DNA from: Sciurus carolinensis
Taxonomy: Eukaryota > Chordata > Mammalia > Rodentia > Sciuridae
NCBI RefSeq assembly: GCF_902686445.1
Contig: NC_062219.1
Span: 39,955,056 to 40,019,055 of the forward strand
Length of the DNA stretch: 64,000 nucleotides
Direction: 5' to 3'
Part shown: piece after piece, positions 47,776-64,000 of the stretch
Numbering within the stretch: position 1 is the stretch's first letter
Layout: every line of letters begins with the position of its first letter
Program-made: the position numbers and the translations under genes
The notes under the pieces: model-generated
Databases searched by the model: none
What the model saw: only the letters and a program-made list of their open reading frames with translations
What the model was told of the DNA's origin: nothing

Positions 47776-50012
47776 GTAAGTGCTCATTAAAGACAAAACT
47801 CACTGACTCTTGTTTTTATGGAACATATAGATAGTCTGACTAAAGGTCCTCTTTTATTCTTTGAAACTGAAGATATTTCCTTTCCTTTCTCAATGTTTCA
47901 ACCACACCAAGTTAAAAACACTGTTCACAGTAAATGAGTAAAAACTTGATTGATTGATTGACAAGGATTCAGAAAGAGACATAATTATGCAAAATCCAAT
48001 CTGAGAGTTTATCCTAAAAAATTCCTGCTGATATACTAGAAAGGTGATAGGAATAGAACTTCCCACATTAAGCACTCCCATAGACAACTTTGGCAGGAAT
48101 GTATTTCGTGTCTGATCTTCCTAAAAATCATCACCTTGATGATGAAGGTAAAGATAATGGAGGCAATTTAGCTCCCTGGCTCACAGAATTTGATTTCCTC
48201 TATTAGTTGTAGGCATGCATCATTGCAGACTTGTAACTCTTCCATCTCACTTCTCTGAATCTCAGAGTAATATCTGTAAGTACTATGAAAGGGTGTTAAT
48301 GAGGCACAAAAACATGGTCAATGTAATTTTCTCCTTCAGAATCTAGCCAGTAGTACAGGAGTTAAGGATGGCTTTCTAGTGCACTTCATAAATATGTAGA
48401 GAAATCTCCTCTCTAAAAAATGTGTTCATTGTCAAGGAAAAAAACTATTTTATAGTATTTGGTTGCCAATTTGATATTAAAGCTAACTGTCCCTCTCTGT
48501 GCTTAAATGACCTCAATTTGTAACTACCTGGATTGCCTCCAGAGTCATCTATAATTTAATTATCTGTATCCCAGCTCACCTAGAAGTGCTCAAAATGAAA
48601 TGGTGACTTTGGTTTCTGAGGCTAGAATCAATAGCCATTAGGAGAATGAGGAGATTTTTAAATCTAGGAAAAAAGCAAGTACTTAAAATATCCATTGCAT
48701 CAGCCGCAAAGCTTTAGGTACCCAGACAGTACAGGTATGGTGGAATTTTTATCACAATGCACTACTCTGCTTTTATACCTGGAAAGGAATAGGCTAGGGT
48801 AAGAACAGATTGTCAGTTAGAATAAGAACTAAAAGTTCAGTTTTCAGAGAATTGTGAACTTGTGTGGCACATTTACAGAGGCACACAGATCCTGAAGAAC
48901 AGAAATAAATGAAGTTATAGATAAGAAGAATATCTTATGTAAGCCAATTGTATGAGTTTTCTCTAACCATGTCATTGGCATCATGTAAATGCCAGACTTC
49001 ATCTTATATACAGCTTAGACGTAGCAGATGTTGGCATTTAACTATAGGTTGCTATGAGAGAAAATTGCCCTTGAATGAGAAAGGAAATTTACTGGCAGGG
49101 AAAGATGATTTTTTTCTGTTAACAGTTATAACCCCAATAATAGAATTGTTTCCAACCAGAGGTTGTGGGGTGGGAAAGGAGGAGAGATATAATGATACCT
49201 CAATTCCAATCTAAAAAAGAAAGAAAATCAGCTTCAGTTTAAATTGCAATGTGTGGGTTGTATACATAGAACCTTCTCCTCCCTCTCTTCTCAAACCTCA
49301 AGGCTTCATGTTAAATGGGACAAATCACATCCTTCGTAGTTCTGCTCTGTTTGGTACAGCTGCTTGCTGCAGGTGGTGCCCTAAAAATATATTGTTTGTT
49401 TATTTTCTAATATAACCGTCTGCAGAGTGGTACCTAAAAGTGCAACTGCTCCCTTCTCTTTCTGTCGGTGAACCGCATGATGAAAGACTAAGACCTCGCC
49501 AAACCTAGCATGAAAAGACCCAAATAAGAGGCACAGTTAGTGTTTGAGGTTCAGTTTCTGATAAGTCCCATTTTCTTTGGATTCATGAAGCAAAGCTGAC
49601 AAGCAGACTGTCATCAGAGCCTCTGACTGGGTTTCAGTGAAGCAAAACCAAGTAAAAAACTGTCTTTGTTGGGAGAATAATTGTGCTACTTTGGAGATTA
49701 ACATCTGTAAGCACATGGAATGTAAAAGTAAAAATTAATAATACATCACAAAAAATAAAAGCAAAGACTTACCTCAGGTATATATTTATGTAGATATATT
49801 CAAATAGAGCTTTTAATTGTTTTTAAATTTATAATTTATATGATCAAATAGTTTTTCCATCCACATTGGCAGAGTGAAGTATAATAATTTATATGTAAAA
49901 CCCTTTATAAACCATGGTTAAAATAGTGATACCTACCCAAAGTTAATATTATTAATGAATATTATATTAACCTTTTCTCATTGAGTGAATCCTTGAAAAA
50001 CACCTCCCACAT
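47776..50012. other. unique intron with a candidate conserved block
   Basis: 2.2 kb without confident repeats. The stretch at about 49400-49720 keeps several CpGs in an AT-rich background and is listed as a weak conserved-element candidate. Confidence 0.45.
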
Positions 50013-50107
50013 TGGGGGGGTGCAGCTCAGTGATACAGTACTTTTGTAGTATATGCAAGACCCTGAGATCCATCCTCAGCACCACAAAACAAACAAACAA
50101 ACACAAA
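50013..50107 (+). mobile_element. ID SINE, diverged
   Basis: GGGGTGCAGCTCAGTGATAC, then TATGCAAGACCCTGAGATCC, then ATCCTCAGCACCAC and an (AAAC)n tail give the whole ID body in order. The divergence indicates an older insertion. Confidence 0.87.
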
Positions 50108-50859
50108 ACCTTTCCTAATATTAAAATATTTATGTGAACTAATTACTACATTATAAATAAAAACAATAATAATGAGTCATGCCCATCAATCTTTGGGAAA
50201 GTTATTGTTTTCTATAGAAATTTTATATGACATTAATGGGATGCTGATGAGTAGGCTTTATAATATAATGGTTAAATAAGTAAAATGTAAAATTATAAAA
50301 AAATTTCTAGAGATATTTTGCAAAACATTGGCTTCTAGTGAACAAGTCACTAGACAAGTCCTAAAACTTAGTGATATGCAAGTTCATTTGGATTATTAAC
50401 ACAGGAGGAAAGATAACACAAAAGAATAAAGCTGATGACATGATTTCAACCTTCAGAAACAGTTTTGTTTCAACTGAGAGTGATAGAAGGACAGGGAGAT
50501 GAAGACTTGAGATGGAAAGTCGTGAGCTCAATGTCAGGGTTGTGAGGCAGACAGGAACAGAGAAATGGAAGAAGGCAAGGGGAATAGAAAAAGTTGAACA
50601 ATTAAATCTGAGGCTAATTCAAATGTGAGAAATGGAGGGTGGAGAGGATGACTAGATTTTGAAGGAAAGTCATGAGTCATTTATAGAGAGCAGAATTTAA
50701 ATAGAAAGCAGAAAGAGTGAAATAGAGTTAGGTAAGTGAACTCACTTTTGAATATGTGAGTTGTGTTTGCTGACTGCAGACTAGGTTATACCTGGTCAGA
50801 ACTCCAGGTATGCCCTCAGGTAAAGGTCACAGCCCTTACCATTGCCCTACCTTTAATGC

Positions 50860-51180
50860 TGCATCTCCATAGGCTCAGTCCTGATTTTAGGTGAAACATC
50901 ACCTTTCTAAGTGGCCTTCTTTGGCCATTCTCCAGGGGTTCTCTTTTATCTTACCTGGCTTTATTCATCAGCAGAGCAGTTACATATTGGACATACTATA
51001 TATATTCTATACATAAATTAAATGTATGTACATTCATGTATGTACACACACTATGTGCATGCATCTTCTCATAATAACTTAAGTGGCATGGGAGCAGAGA
51101 CTTTGACTCACCCCTGCATTTCCAATGAGCATACCAACGCATTCAGCAAATATTTATTGACTGAGTAAATGTATATAAAG
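50860..51180 (+). repeat. L2 LINE 3' end
   Basis: GTGAAACATCACCTTTCTAA, GTGGCCTTCTTTGGCCATTC, CCTGGCTTTATTCATCAGCA, GGAGCAGAGACTTTGACTCA and CAGCAAATATTTATTGACTG follow the well-known L2 3' terminal order through to the AATAAATATTTGTTGAATG end. Confidence 0.82.
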
Positions 51181-54100
51181 CAGTTTCAAGCTCCAAGCAG
51201 TTGAAGAACATTAAGGAATCAATTTGTTAATTTTAATATTTAAATTAAGTCTATACAATTTTAACCACCATTTGAAAACTGAAAATTCTTGCCCACTGAA
51301 AGTTGTAGTATCTCATACTTAACTGAGGAACAGATTGCAATTTTTAATTGAAACATGAACTTAACTTTGTGTCATTTCAATTTGACCTCTCTCCTAGGAG
51401 CAATAAGCCTAGGAGAGCTCTTTATCCTGAAATACAGAGCCCAATACATGATAAATTGAATCCAGAAGAGGAAATCATCTTTCTCTATGAAAACGAGTCT
51501 ATGTATAAATTCCATATAAGTGAAATCTGTGCAGGACTAATAAATGATTGAAACGTGTCTTCTTCACGGAGCTCAGTTACATCCATCTAGGAAAAGAATA
51601 AAATTGTAGGGTGATCAGCTGTTTGGTCTTGTTACTCAGTCTAGACACTGATGAAGCTCCTGAATGTATTAGTTGACAGCAGTTAAGATCCATTATTCCA
51701 CATGCTATGTTGGTCATACATTGTCATGGGGACCTTATTGGATAGCAATGATATAGCATTACTTAGGATACAAATCCATAGCACTGTTGCAGTGGGGGGT
51801 CTTCTAACTCAGTTCCAGGATAATTATCACAGCAACTTTGGAACTTTTTATTCTACAAGTGTGAACCAAAGAAAATGTGGGCAATACATCTATGTAATTT
51901 CAATTCAGATCACAGGCTCATAATTAAAGGACAATAAGGACAACATATTTTCCCATGTAGGTTTGCCCTCTCCTTTATCAGATTTTTAACATCAAGCTTT
52001 CTTTGACAACTTGTCTTGAATCTTTTAATTATAAGCAACATAGACTTTCTAAATTTGTGAAATAAGTAATTACTGAAAATGAATACATGACCAACTTTGA
52101 ATCACTAACTTGAAATTTTTCTCTACTTCACAGTATAATTTCAGTTAAAATTGGTTTTCATAGTAAATACATAGTCTATTAGGACTGAATCAATGTAAAC
52201 ATGGCATTTATCTAAGAGAATAACATGAAATTACAGCAAGAATGAGCTGTACTCTTTAGAAATTAAAAACAAAAAGAGAACATACCCATAATTCTATGAT
52301 GAAGAAATCAATAAATTTATGGGAAAAGAAGTAGAGAAAGTGAAGATGAATGTTTGGAAGACATTTGGTAGTGAGAGAAAAAAGGAATGATCTATATAGA
52401 TCATTCATAAAGTTGCTGATAAGATGCAACCCAAGCTTAAGAAGTAGAACTATTGAAAATCAATTAAAAAAAAAAGCAGAGAAACTCATATATTTTAAGA
52501 TAAAAGAAGAGAGAAAGAAAGTCATAATATCCTTGGAGTTATAGCATTCTTCTCTTCAGTCTATGACTCTGGAACCATATTTGCAATTAGCATTAACAAA
52601 AATAATCATGTGGCAACTACCTCATTAAGTATAATAAAGATATCATCATGAATTAATTTACAAGTGATAAACATATGTGTGTGAAAAGTCCTGGTCTTGA
52701 TTCTTGGATTCCTGATTGAGAGGGATTCAACATAATGGGCGGCAGAGAGGACAAATGGTAGAGTCAGGGAGAAGGCAGCCATGATGCTGTGAGGAGAGGG
52801 AGAGGAAGAGAGGACCCAGATTAGGAATCACAAACCATGATGTGTGGAAGGGCGTGTGGGTTGAGAATAGCAGTGTTTTAAATCCTGTTTGTAAGACTGT
52901 TTAAAGCAAAAGGTACAGAAAGAATATCACAGATGGCTCTTCTTCTACTGTGTAAACACATTTAGCCTAAGTGTGTTTGCCCATATTTTTATTCTTTTCC
53001 ATTCAACTATAGCATGCTAAACAATAAATTATCCCTCATATTATAGCTGTCAGTATAAATCATGTTTATATCCTTCCTTTGAGAATGCCATGCTCTTATT
53101 TAGAAACACTAACACATCCTACTACTATTATTCTATCACTGTGTTTAATTTCCAGTGAAGAGGAAATTGCTACCGAAGATTTATTTCTTAAGAATTTTGT
53201 TATCTCAGTAATTGATCATGACTGAAAAAAATCCCCAAAGATAATGGTATTGTACATTTCAAAGGAAGATGTCAACCTTTCATTCTTAGGCCAAAAACTT
53301 GTAATATTTTTCACAAAATACTGTATTTTGGTATACTTTAATACATTTTACTTGTTTCTAAAATAATTTGTGACTCAATAAAATCTACTTAATTCTGAAA
53401 TAAATTTATGATGATTGTACAGTTAAATATAGAAAATGGTATTATACATAGTTTATTGCACAATACTTTATGCACAATACTTTATTCAATTTAAATCTCC
53501 TGTTATTAAGAAAATAAAATTATTGGTGACTCATTGCAGTCTTTAATTGTCACTGCCATCTTAAATGTATTAATATTTTTATTCTGTAGTGTTTCTAAAA
53601 AACATTCCCATAGGTACAGTGAAATGCCTAGGAGGTAAGCAACTCCTTTAAACATGACATAGAACAGAGATTGCATACTGATGACAATAGTTGATAAGGG
53701 ACTGTGTACATAGGCTAGTGGTACAGTACACTAAATAGTATTATATTGGTTTTAAGAATCATAGTAATATCTGGGGAGTAAGTAAACTTAGTAGGATTTA
53801 GTTCATTTTTGCACATCATTGTGAGTTATCCTGAAAGGATTATAGTATTCTCAATGAGCAAGAAAGAAACTGAGCTAAGGAGAAAATAAATAATACTACC
53901 TTTATTGTTTTTCAAGGCAATTTCTTTAATGTTATCTCATTTAGTTCATAATTACAAAATAGTTTATTATACAACTGGGTGTAATATTTAAGGATTGTTA
54001 CTCCCAGACTGTGAATATTTTACCTTATATTTCTGAACTTGCATGTAGGGAATTCCAGAGAATATTAAAAAAAAAAACCTACATTTAATTTGATTTCAGA

Positions 54101-55477
54101 TACTGTTTAATTTCTTGCTCTCTGCTTTTTCATCAATTTACAAGGGCACTTTTCAGTAATAAAACAAAATAAAATATAGGACCTGTTAACTGTTTCATGA
54201 TTACTGTAACCAAAAGTTGATTGGCATCTGTAGATAAGACATTGTAGCATTATGCTTTAAAAGGATATTGTTCATGGGAATATATTGAATAAACTTATGT
54301 ATTATGCTTCTAGAACTTAATAGATTCCTTTGAACAATATCAATTAAAAGAGTAATGCCCTGGTATCTTATCTATATGTCAATCAAGTTTTGGTTAAAAT
54401 AATCACCAAACTGCTTATATTAATACATATTGAATAGTATTCATTCAATAACAACAGTATTTCTTACCATTTAGGGATAGATCCACTTGGGGTTTTCAAA
54501 TTAGTTGTAGAACTTATTACTTATATGAGTTTTGGTACACTCAAGCATCAAGAAATGTCCTCTCTGGATTCAACTTGCCATTCTCTTATTTCAGTGAGTA
54601 TTCTTGGAAAAATTTCCTATTTACACTGACATTTTGTTCTTTTTTTGAATATTTGCAGACACTATCCTGATGCGAAAGACATATCACATTCATTTTGTTT
54701 CTTGGGCCACTAACTTTTGACAAGAAGGTCTGTACTTCTGATGACCTGACTCACAGCCAGAGCAGCATGTCCAAGAATCAAGCCAAGTCTCAAGCTATGA
54801 AGCCTGCCTGGGAGCAGGGAAGAAGCCCAGATCCTCACTCCACAGACAGCAAGCAGTTTTGTCTTAAGAAGAAAAAGGTTGTATCATCTTCAACGCTGGA
54901 CTAGGAATCAGAAGATTCTGTTTACAGTTCTAGAGCTACACCAACTCACTGTTTGGTGGAAATACAGAACTCATGGTGTAGAGGCACAGATTAATTATTT
55001 GATAGAAAGTTCATTATTTGAAGGACCTGACCCTGATGTCCTGGAATAGAAACAATTCTCAAGACCCAGGAAGGAGCTGATGAGGCAGCCAGAGCCCTGA
55101 TGCCCTTTGGAATCAGTTACCTGCCCTGACCAGATTCCCCATGCTTCTGAGAAATTCAGGACATCAGAGGGACCAATAGTGAAGAGAAAGGGAAGGCACT
55201 AATATTTTTGGTGAAAATTTTGAAAATCACACCCACCAAAGACCTTACCTGAGGTCTAAGTAAACAGAATTTTCAGGAATTCCTGGCATGGCAATCCTTT
55301 AAATAAATCAGAAGGAAATTCCGATTCTCAGGGTTGAGAATCACTGTTTTAGAGTAGTGCTCATTTCTGCCCCTATGTATCCTGAAAAGATTTTAAAAGT
55401 TTTACCTGAAAATTATGTGCATTTGCATTGAATGCTTGATTTGTTCTTTAATTAGTTGAAATGACAGCCTTATAAAA
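51181..55477. other. unique AT-rich intron
   Basis: 4.3 kb without a repeat I can name. A direct 14-bp duplication GCACAATACTTTAT/GCACAATACTTTAT lies at about 53458-53486. GGTTGAGAATCACTG near 55334 hints at a DNA-transposon end but is too short to call. Confidence 0.45.
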
Positions 55478-55860
55478 GATCAGTTGATCATATATACGTG
55501 GATTTATTTTGGGTCTCCATTCTGTTCCTTTGGTCTATATTTGTCTTGATGCCAGTACCGGGCTGTTTTAATTACTGTGGATTTGCAATTCTTTTAAAAT
55601 TGAGAAGAATGATACTTCCAACTTTGTGGTCTTTAAGACTGCTTTGGTTATTCAGAGTGTTTTGTTGTTTCATATGAGTTTTAGGACTATTTTTCTGTTT
55701 CTGCAAAAAATGACACTGAGATTTTGATAAGGAGTTCATTTAATCTATTAGTCATTCTAGGCAATATGAACTAATTTAATTGCAAAAGATCTACTTATTT
55801 TGGTACATTATAAATATTAATAGATTTTAAAGAGATCTATTCTGTTATCCATTTAAATAT
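55478..55860 (-). mobile_element. old L1 ORF2 fragment
   Basis: TCCATTCTGTTCCTTTGGTC, TTGATGCCAGTACCGGGCTG and TTTAAGACTGCTTTGGTTAT are reverse-complement landmarks of the L1 ORF2 segment around FIWKNKKP. All frames are broken. The right boundary is approximate. Confidence 0.88.
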
Positions 55861-56224
55861 ATCCAATTAAATTGGAATATCACTGTGATTTCAAATTCAC
55901 CTGACACATGCGTACACATTCTTAAGGATTATAAATTTTATGTAGTTCATTTTCTTTTTGAATTTGTATTGCCACTACAGTACATTGCTTTTACAGAATT
56001 TTGTTCTAATTAAATATGTTTATTACTTGAAAGTTGTATTATTGGCCTGTTACTCATACTACTTTGTAACAAATTTAATGCATATATATAAATGTGTATA
56101 TTTGTGTATATTCATAAGGCAGTAAGTGTTAAAAAAGGTATCCTCATTTAAGAATGTTAATAATGGTATTATTCTCATAATTATTATTTTACACATTTGA
56201 TTTAAACAAACTAGTCTGACCAAA
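55861..56224. other. unclassified AT-rich intron
   Basis: May be a further decayed part of the adjoining L1; no landmark recognised. Confidence 0.35.
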
Positions 56225-56239
56225 CTGATCAAAGTTTTT

Positions 56240-56337
56240 TTGTTGTTGTTGTTTTGTTTGTTTTTTTTTGTCGGTACTGGGGATTGAACCCAGGGCCTTG
56301 GGCAAGCACTCTACCAACTGAGCTATATCTCCAGCCC
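56240..56337 (-). mobile_element. ID SINE
   Basis: On the minus strand: GGGCTGGAGATATAGCTCAG, then CCCAAGGCCCTGGGTTCAAT, then CCCCAGTACCGACA and an A/C-rich tail. Flanks CTGATCAAAGTTTTT (56225-56239) and CTGACCTAAGTTTTT (56338-56352) are a 15-bp target duplication with two mismatches. Confidence 0.93.
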
Positions 56338-56352
56338 CTGACCTAAGTTTTT

Positions 56353-57615
56353 AATGTATGAAAATAAAAGTGTATTTAAATCCATTTGTTATTTGTATTA
56401 GAATGGGACACAGTTCAGCATGATTCAATATCTAGTACTTTTTTAGGTTTAAGCACTGAAAAATATTTTTCTTAAATAGAATAGTGGATGCAGTTCTATA
56501 TAATGATATCACCCAATTTCTATGACTCATTCTAAGTTGCATAGCACAATTTCCATAATTAGCTATCACAAAAATTATTTCAAATAATCTACCAAGTTAC
56601 AAGTTTATTAGGGTTTCTTTCAATTTTAATAAAAACAAAGAATTGGAAATTGCTCAATTTGCAACAACAATTTCTGGGAAGTATACCAAAAACACTACCA
56701 AGACATAATAAATAGTTATTAATTATACCCCTAACTCCCTTAAAGCCACCTAACCTGACCATATATATATATATATGTGTATATATATATATATATGTAA
56801 ATTTGGGAAATATTGAAATATTATTTAATTTAAATATATTTTTCTTAATAAAAAATCATGGGCTTTGAGTATATTTTTTACTTAAACTATGTAGTTGCAG
56901 ATCTGGCTAATTTAGTTCATAAAATAGCAAAATCAACTTATAATTTAAATGACTAAATCATTTTTCACTGTGAAATCAACCAAAGCAAACTTCCTTTTTT
57001 TCTTAAAACTCTGTTTTAAGTTTTCAGTTCAAATAAATAGAACACAGGGTATCCCCATGGCAACCATATGGTTTCTGAATATAGCTGCAACTGAGTATCA
57101 GCTCACTCCATTTCTCCACTTCTCACTTTAGAACTTAGATGTAAAGCTTACATTGCGGATAGCAAGCAATGCCTAGGTGGCATGAAAGTCACAATCGGTT
57201 CTTTAACAATCAAATGTGTTTCTCAATTAGAGACACCAATGAGCAATCCACACAATAAGTCCACTCAAAAGCCTGTACCACACACAAAAGCAACAAAGCA
57301 AGACTCACACATCACTCAAACCAACTTGGATTAAGGGATTCAAAAGTTAGAAAATTTCTTCACCAGTGGTACTGCTTGGCAAGATAAATGACAATTATAA
57401 ATTTTTAACTGGGAATAATGAGAACATCTGTGACTTCATTGATCTAAAGGCACACATTTGATTTACAGCAATTTTTAAATCCATGATCTGTTGAATAATG
57501 ATTTCATGAACTTATACCAAGTTTTCTAAATAGGTACTAGATATATCTGAAGGGGGAACTTAAATACTAAATTAGATTTAGCTATAAGCTGTGCAAGAGG
57601 TATTAGAACTTTTTC
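56353..57615. other. unique AT-rich intron
   Basis: 1.3 kb; contains the AT/GT palindromic microsatellite at 56761. No exon recognised. Confidence 0.5.
56761..56798. repeat. (AT)n-GTGT-(AT)n self-complementary tract
   Basis: Two TA-rich arms of about 16 bases surround a TGTGTA centre, so the stretch can form a near-perfect cruciform. Confidence 0.93.
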
Positions 57616-57824
57616 TAGATGGGCATATTGTAAACCCAGCAGCTTGGGAGGCTGAAGCAGGAGGATCCCAAGTTCAAAATCAGCCTCAGCAACTCAGGGA
57701 TGCCCTAAGCAACTTAGAAAGACCTGTCTCAAAATAAAAACTAAAAAGGGATGGGGGATGTGGCTCAGTGGTTAAGGCCCCCTGGGTTCAACTCCTGGTG
57801 CCAACAAACAAACAAACAAACAAA
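57616..57824 (+). mobile_element. MEN/B1-dID composite SINE
   Basis: B1 half (AAACCCAGCAGCTTGGGAGG, GAAGCAGGAGGATCCCAAGT), A-rich linker, ID half (GATGTGGCTCAGTGGTTAAG) and an (AAAC)n tail. Flanks GAACTTTTTCTAGA and AAAGTTTTCTAAAG form an imperfect target duplication. Confidence 0.93.
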
Positions 57825-57845
57825 AGAAAATAAAGTTTTCTAAAG

Positions 57846-64000
<6,155 letters not shown>

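Noticed and set aside
54695..54904. Possible processed pseudogene or exon (MSKNQAKSQAMKPAW frame)
   Set aside because: No recognised parent gene, no poly(A) tail or target duplication seen.
55334..55366. MER5-like terminal phrase GGTTGAGAATCACTG
   Set aside because: Too short, without the rest of the element.

Overview
The window is mammalian nuclear DNA, almost certainly from a squirrel (Sciuridae). The evidence is its interspersed repeats. There are five composite SINEs of the squirrel B1-dimer-plus-ID (MEN/B1-dID) type and six ID-family SINEs, some carrying the A-rich 3' extension seen in squirrel ID elements. There are also rodent-type L1 copies and MaLR LTRs, alongside ancient MIR, L2 and MER5 repeats shared by all placental mammals. 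Base composition is AT-rich, CpG is depleted, and nothing bacterial, viral or plasmid-like is present.

The one protein-coding segment I can support is on the minus strand at 62035-62235. It is a 201-bp, phase 0/0 internal exon with good splice sites. Its 67-residue translation matches the loop and start of the last membrane segment of NKAIN2 (Na+/K+-transporting ATPase-interacting protein 2). NKAIN2 is a very large gene with long introns, so the window is read as NKAIN2 intron-exon-intron, transcribed right to left. About 1.8 kb of the upstream intron lies at 62236-64000, and at least 62 kb of the downstream intron fills 1-62034. I could not find the next exon.

Layout of the downstream intron: 0-6 kb is unique AT-rich DNA with one MEN SINE, a MIR and a striking 49-bp inverted repeat. 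6-9.3 kb is a nest of two L1 copies, the older one split by a solo MaLR LTR with a perfect 5-bp target duplication. 9.3-20.8 kb is mostly unique sequence with candidate conserved regulatory blocks, several SINEs and MIRs, and a 375-bp CCT/GGA tandem array. 20.9-23.3 kb holds a minus-strand L1 and an antisense LTR of the same family as the first. 23-35 kb is largely unique, with a (TG)23 microsatellite, an MLT1-type LTR, MIR and L2. 35-37 kb is an old L1 carrying a nested MEN SINE. 37-58 kb has scattered ID/MEN SINEs, L1 fragments, MIR, L2 and microsatellites. 58-62 kb is unique intron leading to the exon.

The listed open reading frames other than the NKAIN2 exon are L1 remnants, low-complexity translations or chance frames. 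I found no RNA gene beyond SINE-borne Pol III promoter remnants, no CRISPR array, and no convincing new biological system. The points most worth checking are the inverted repeat, the GGA-rich array in the pre-mRNA, the paired ID insertions at one target, and several candidate conserved noncoding elements. Repeat-family names rest on recognition by eye, not on a database search.
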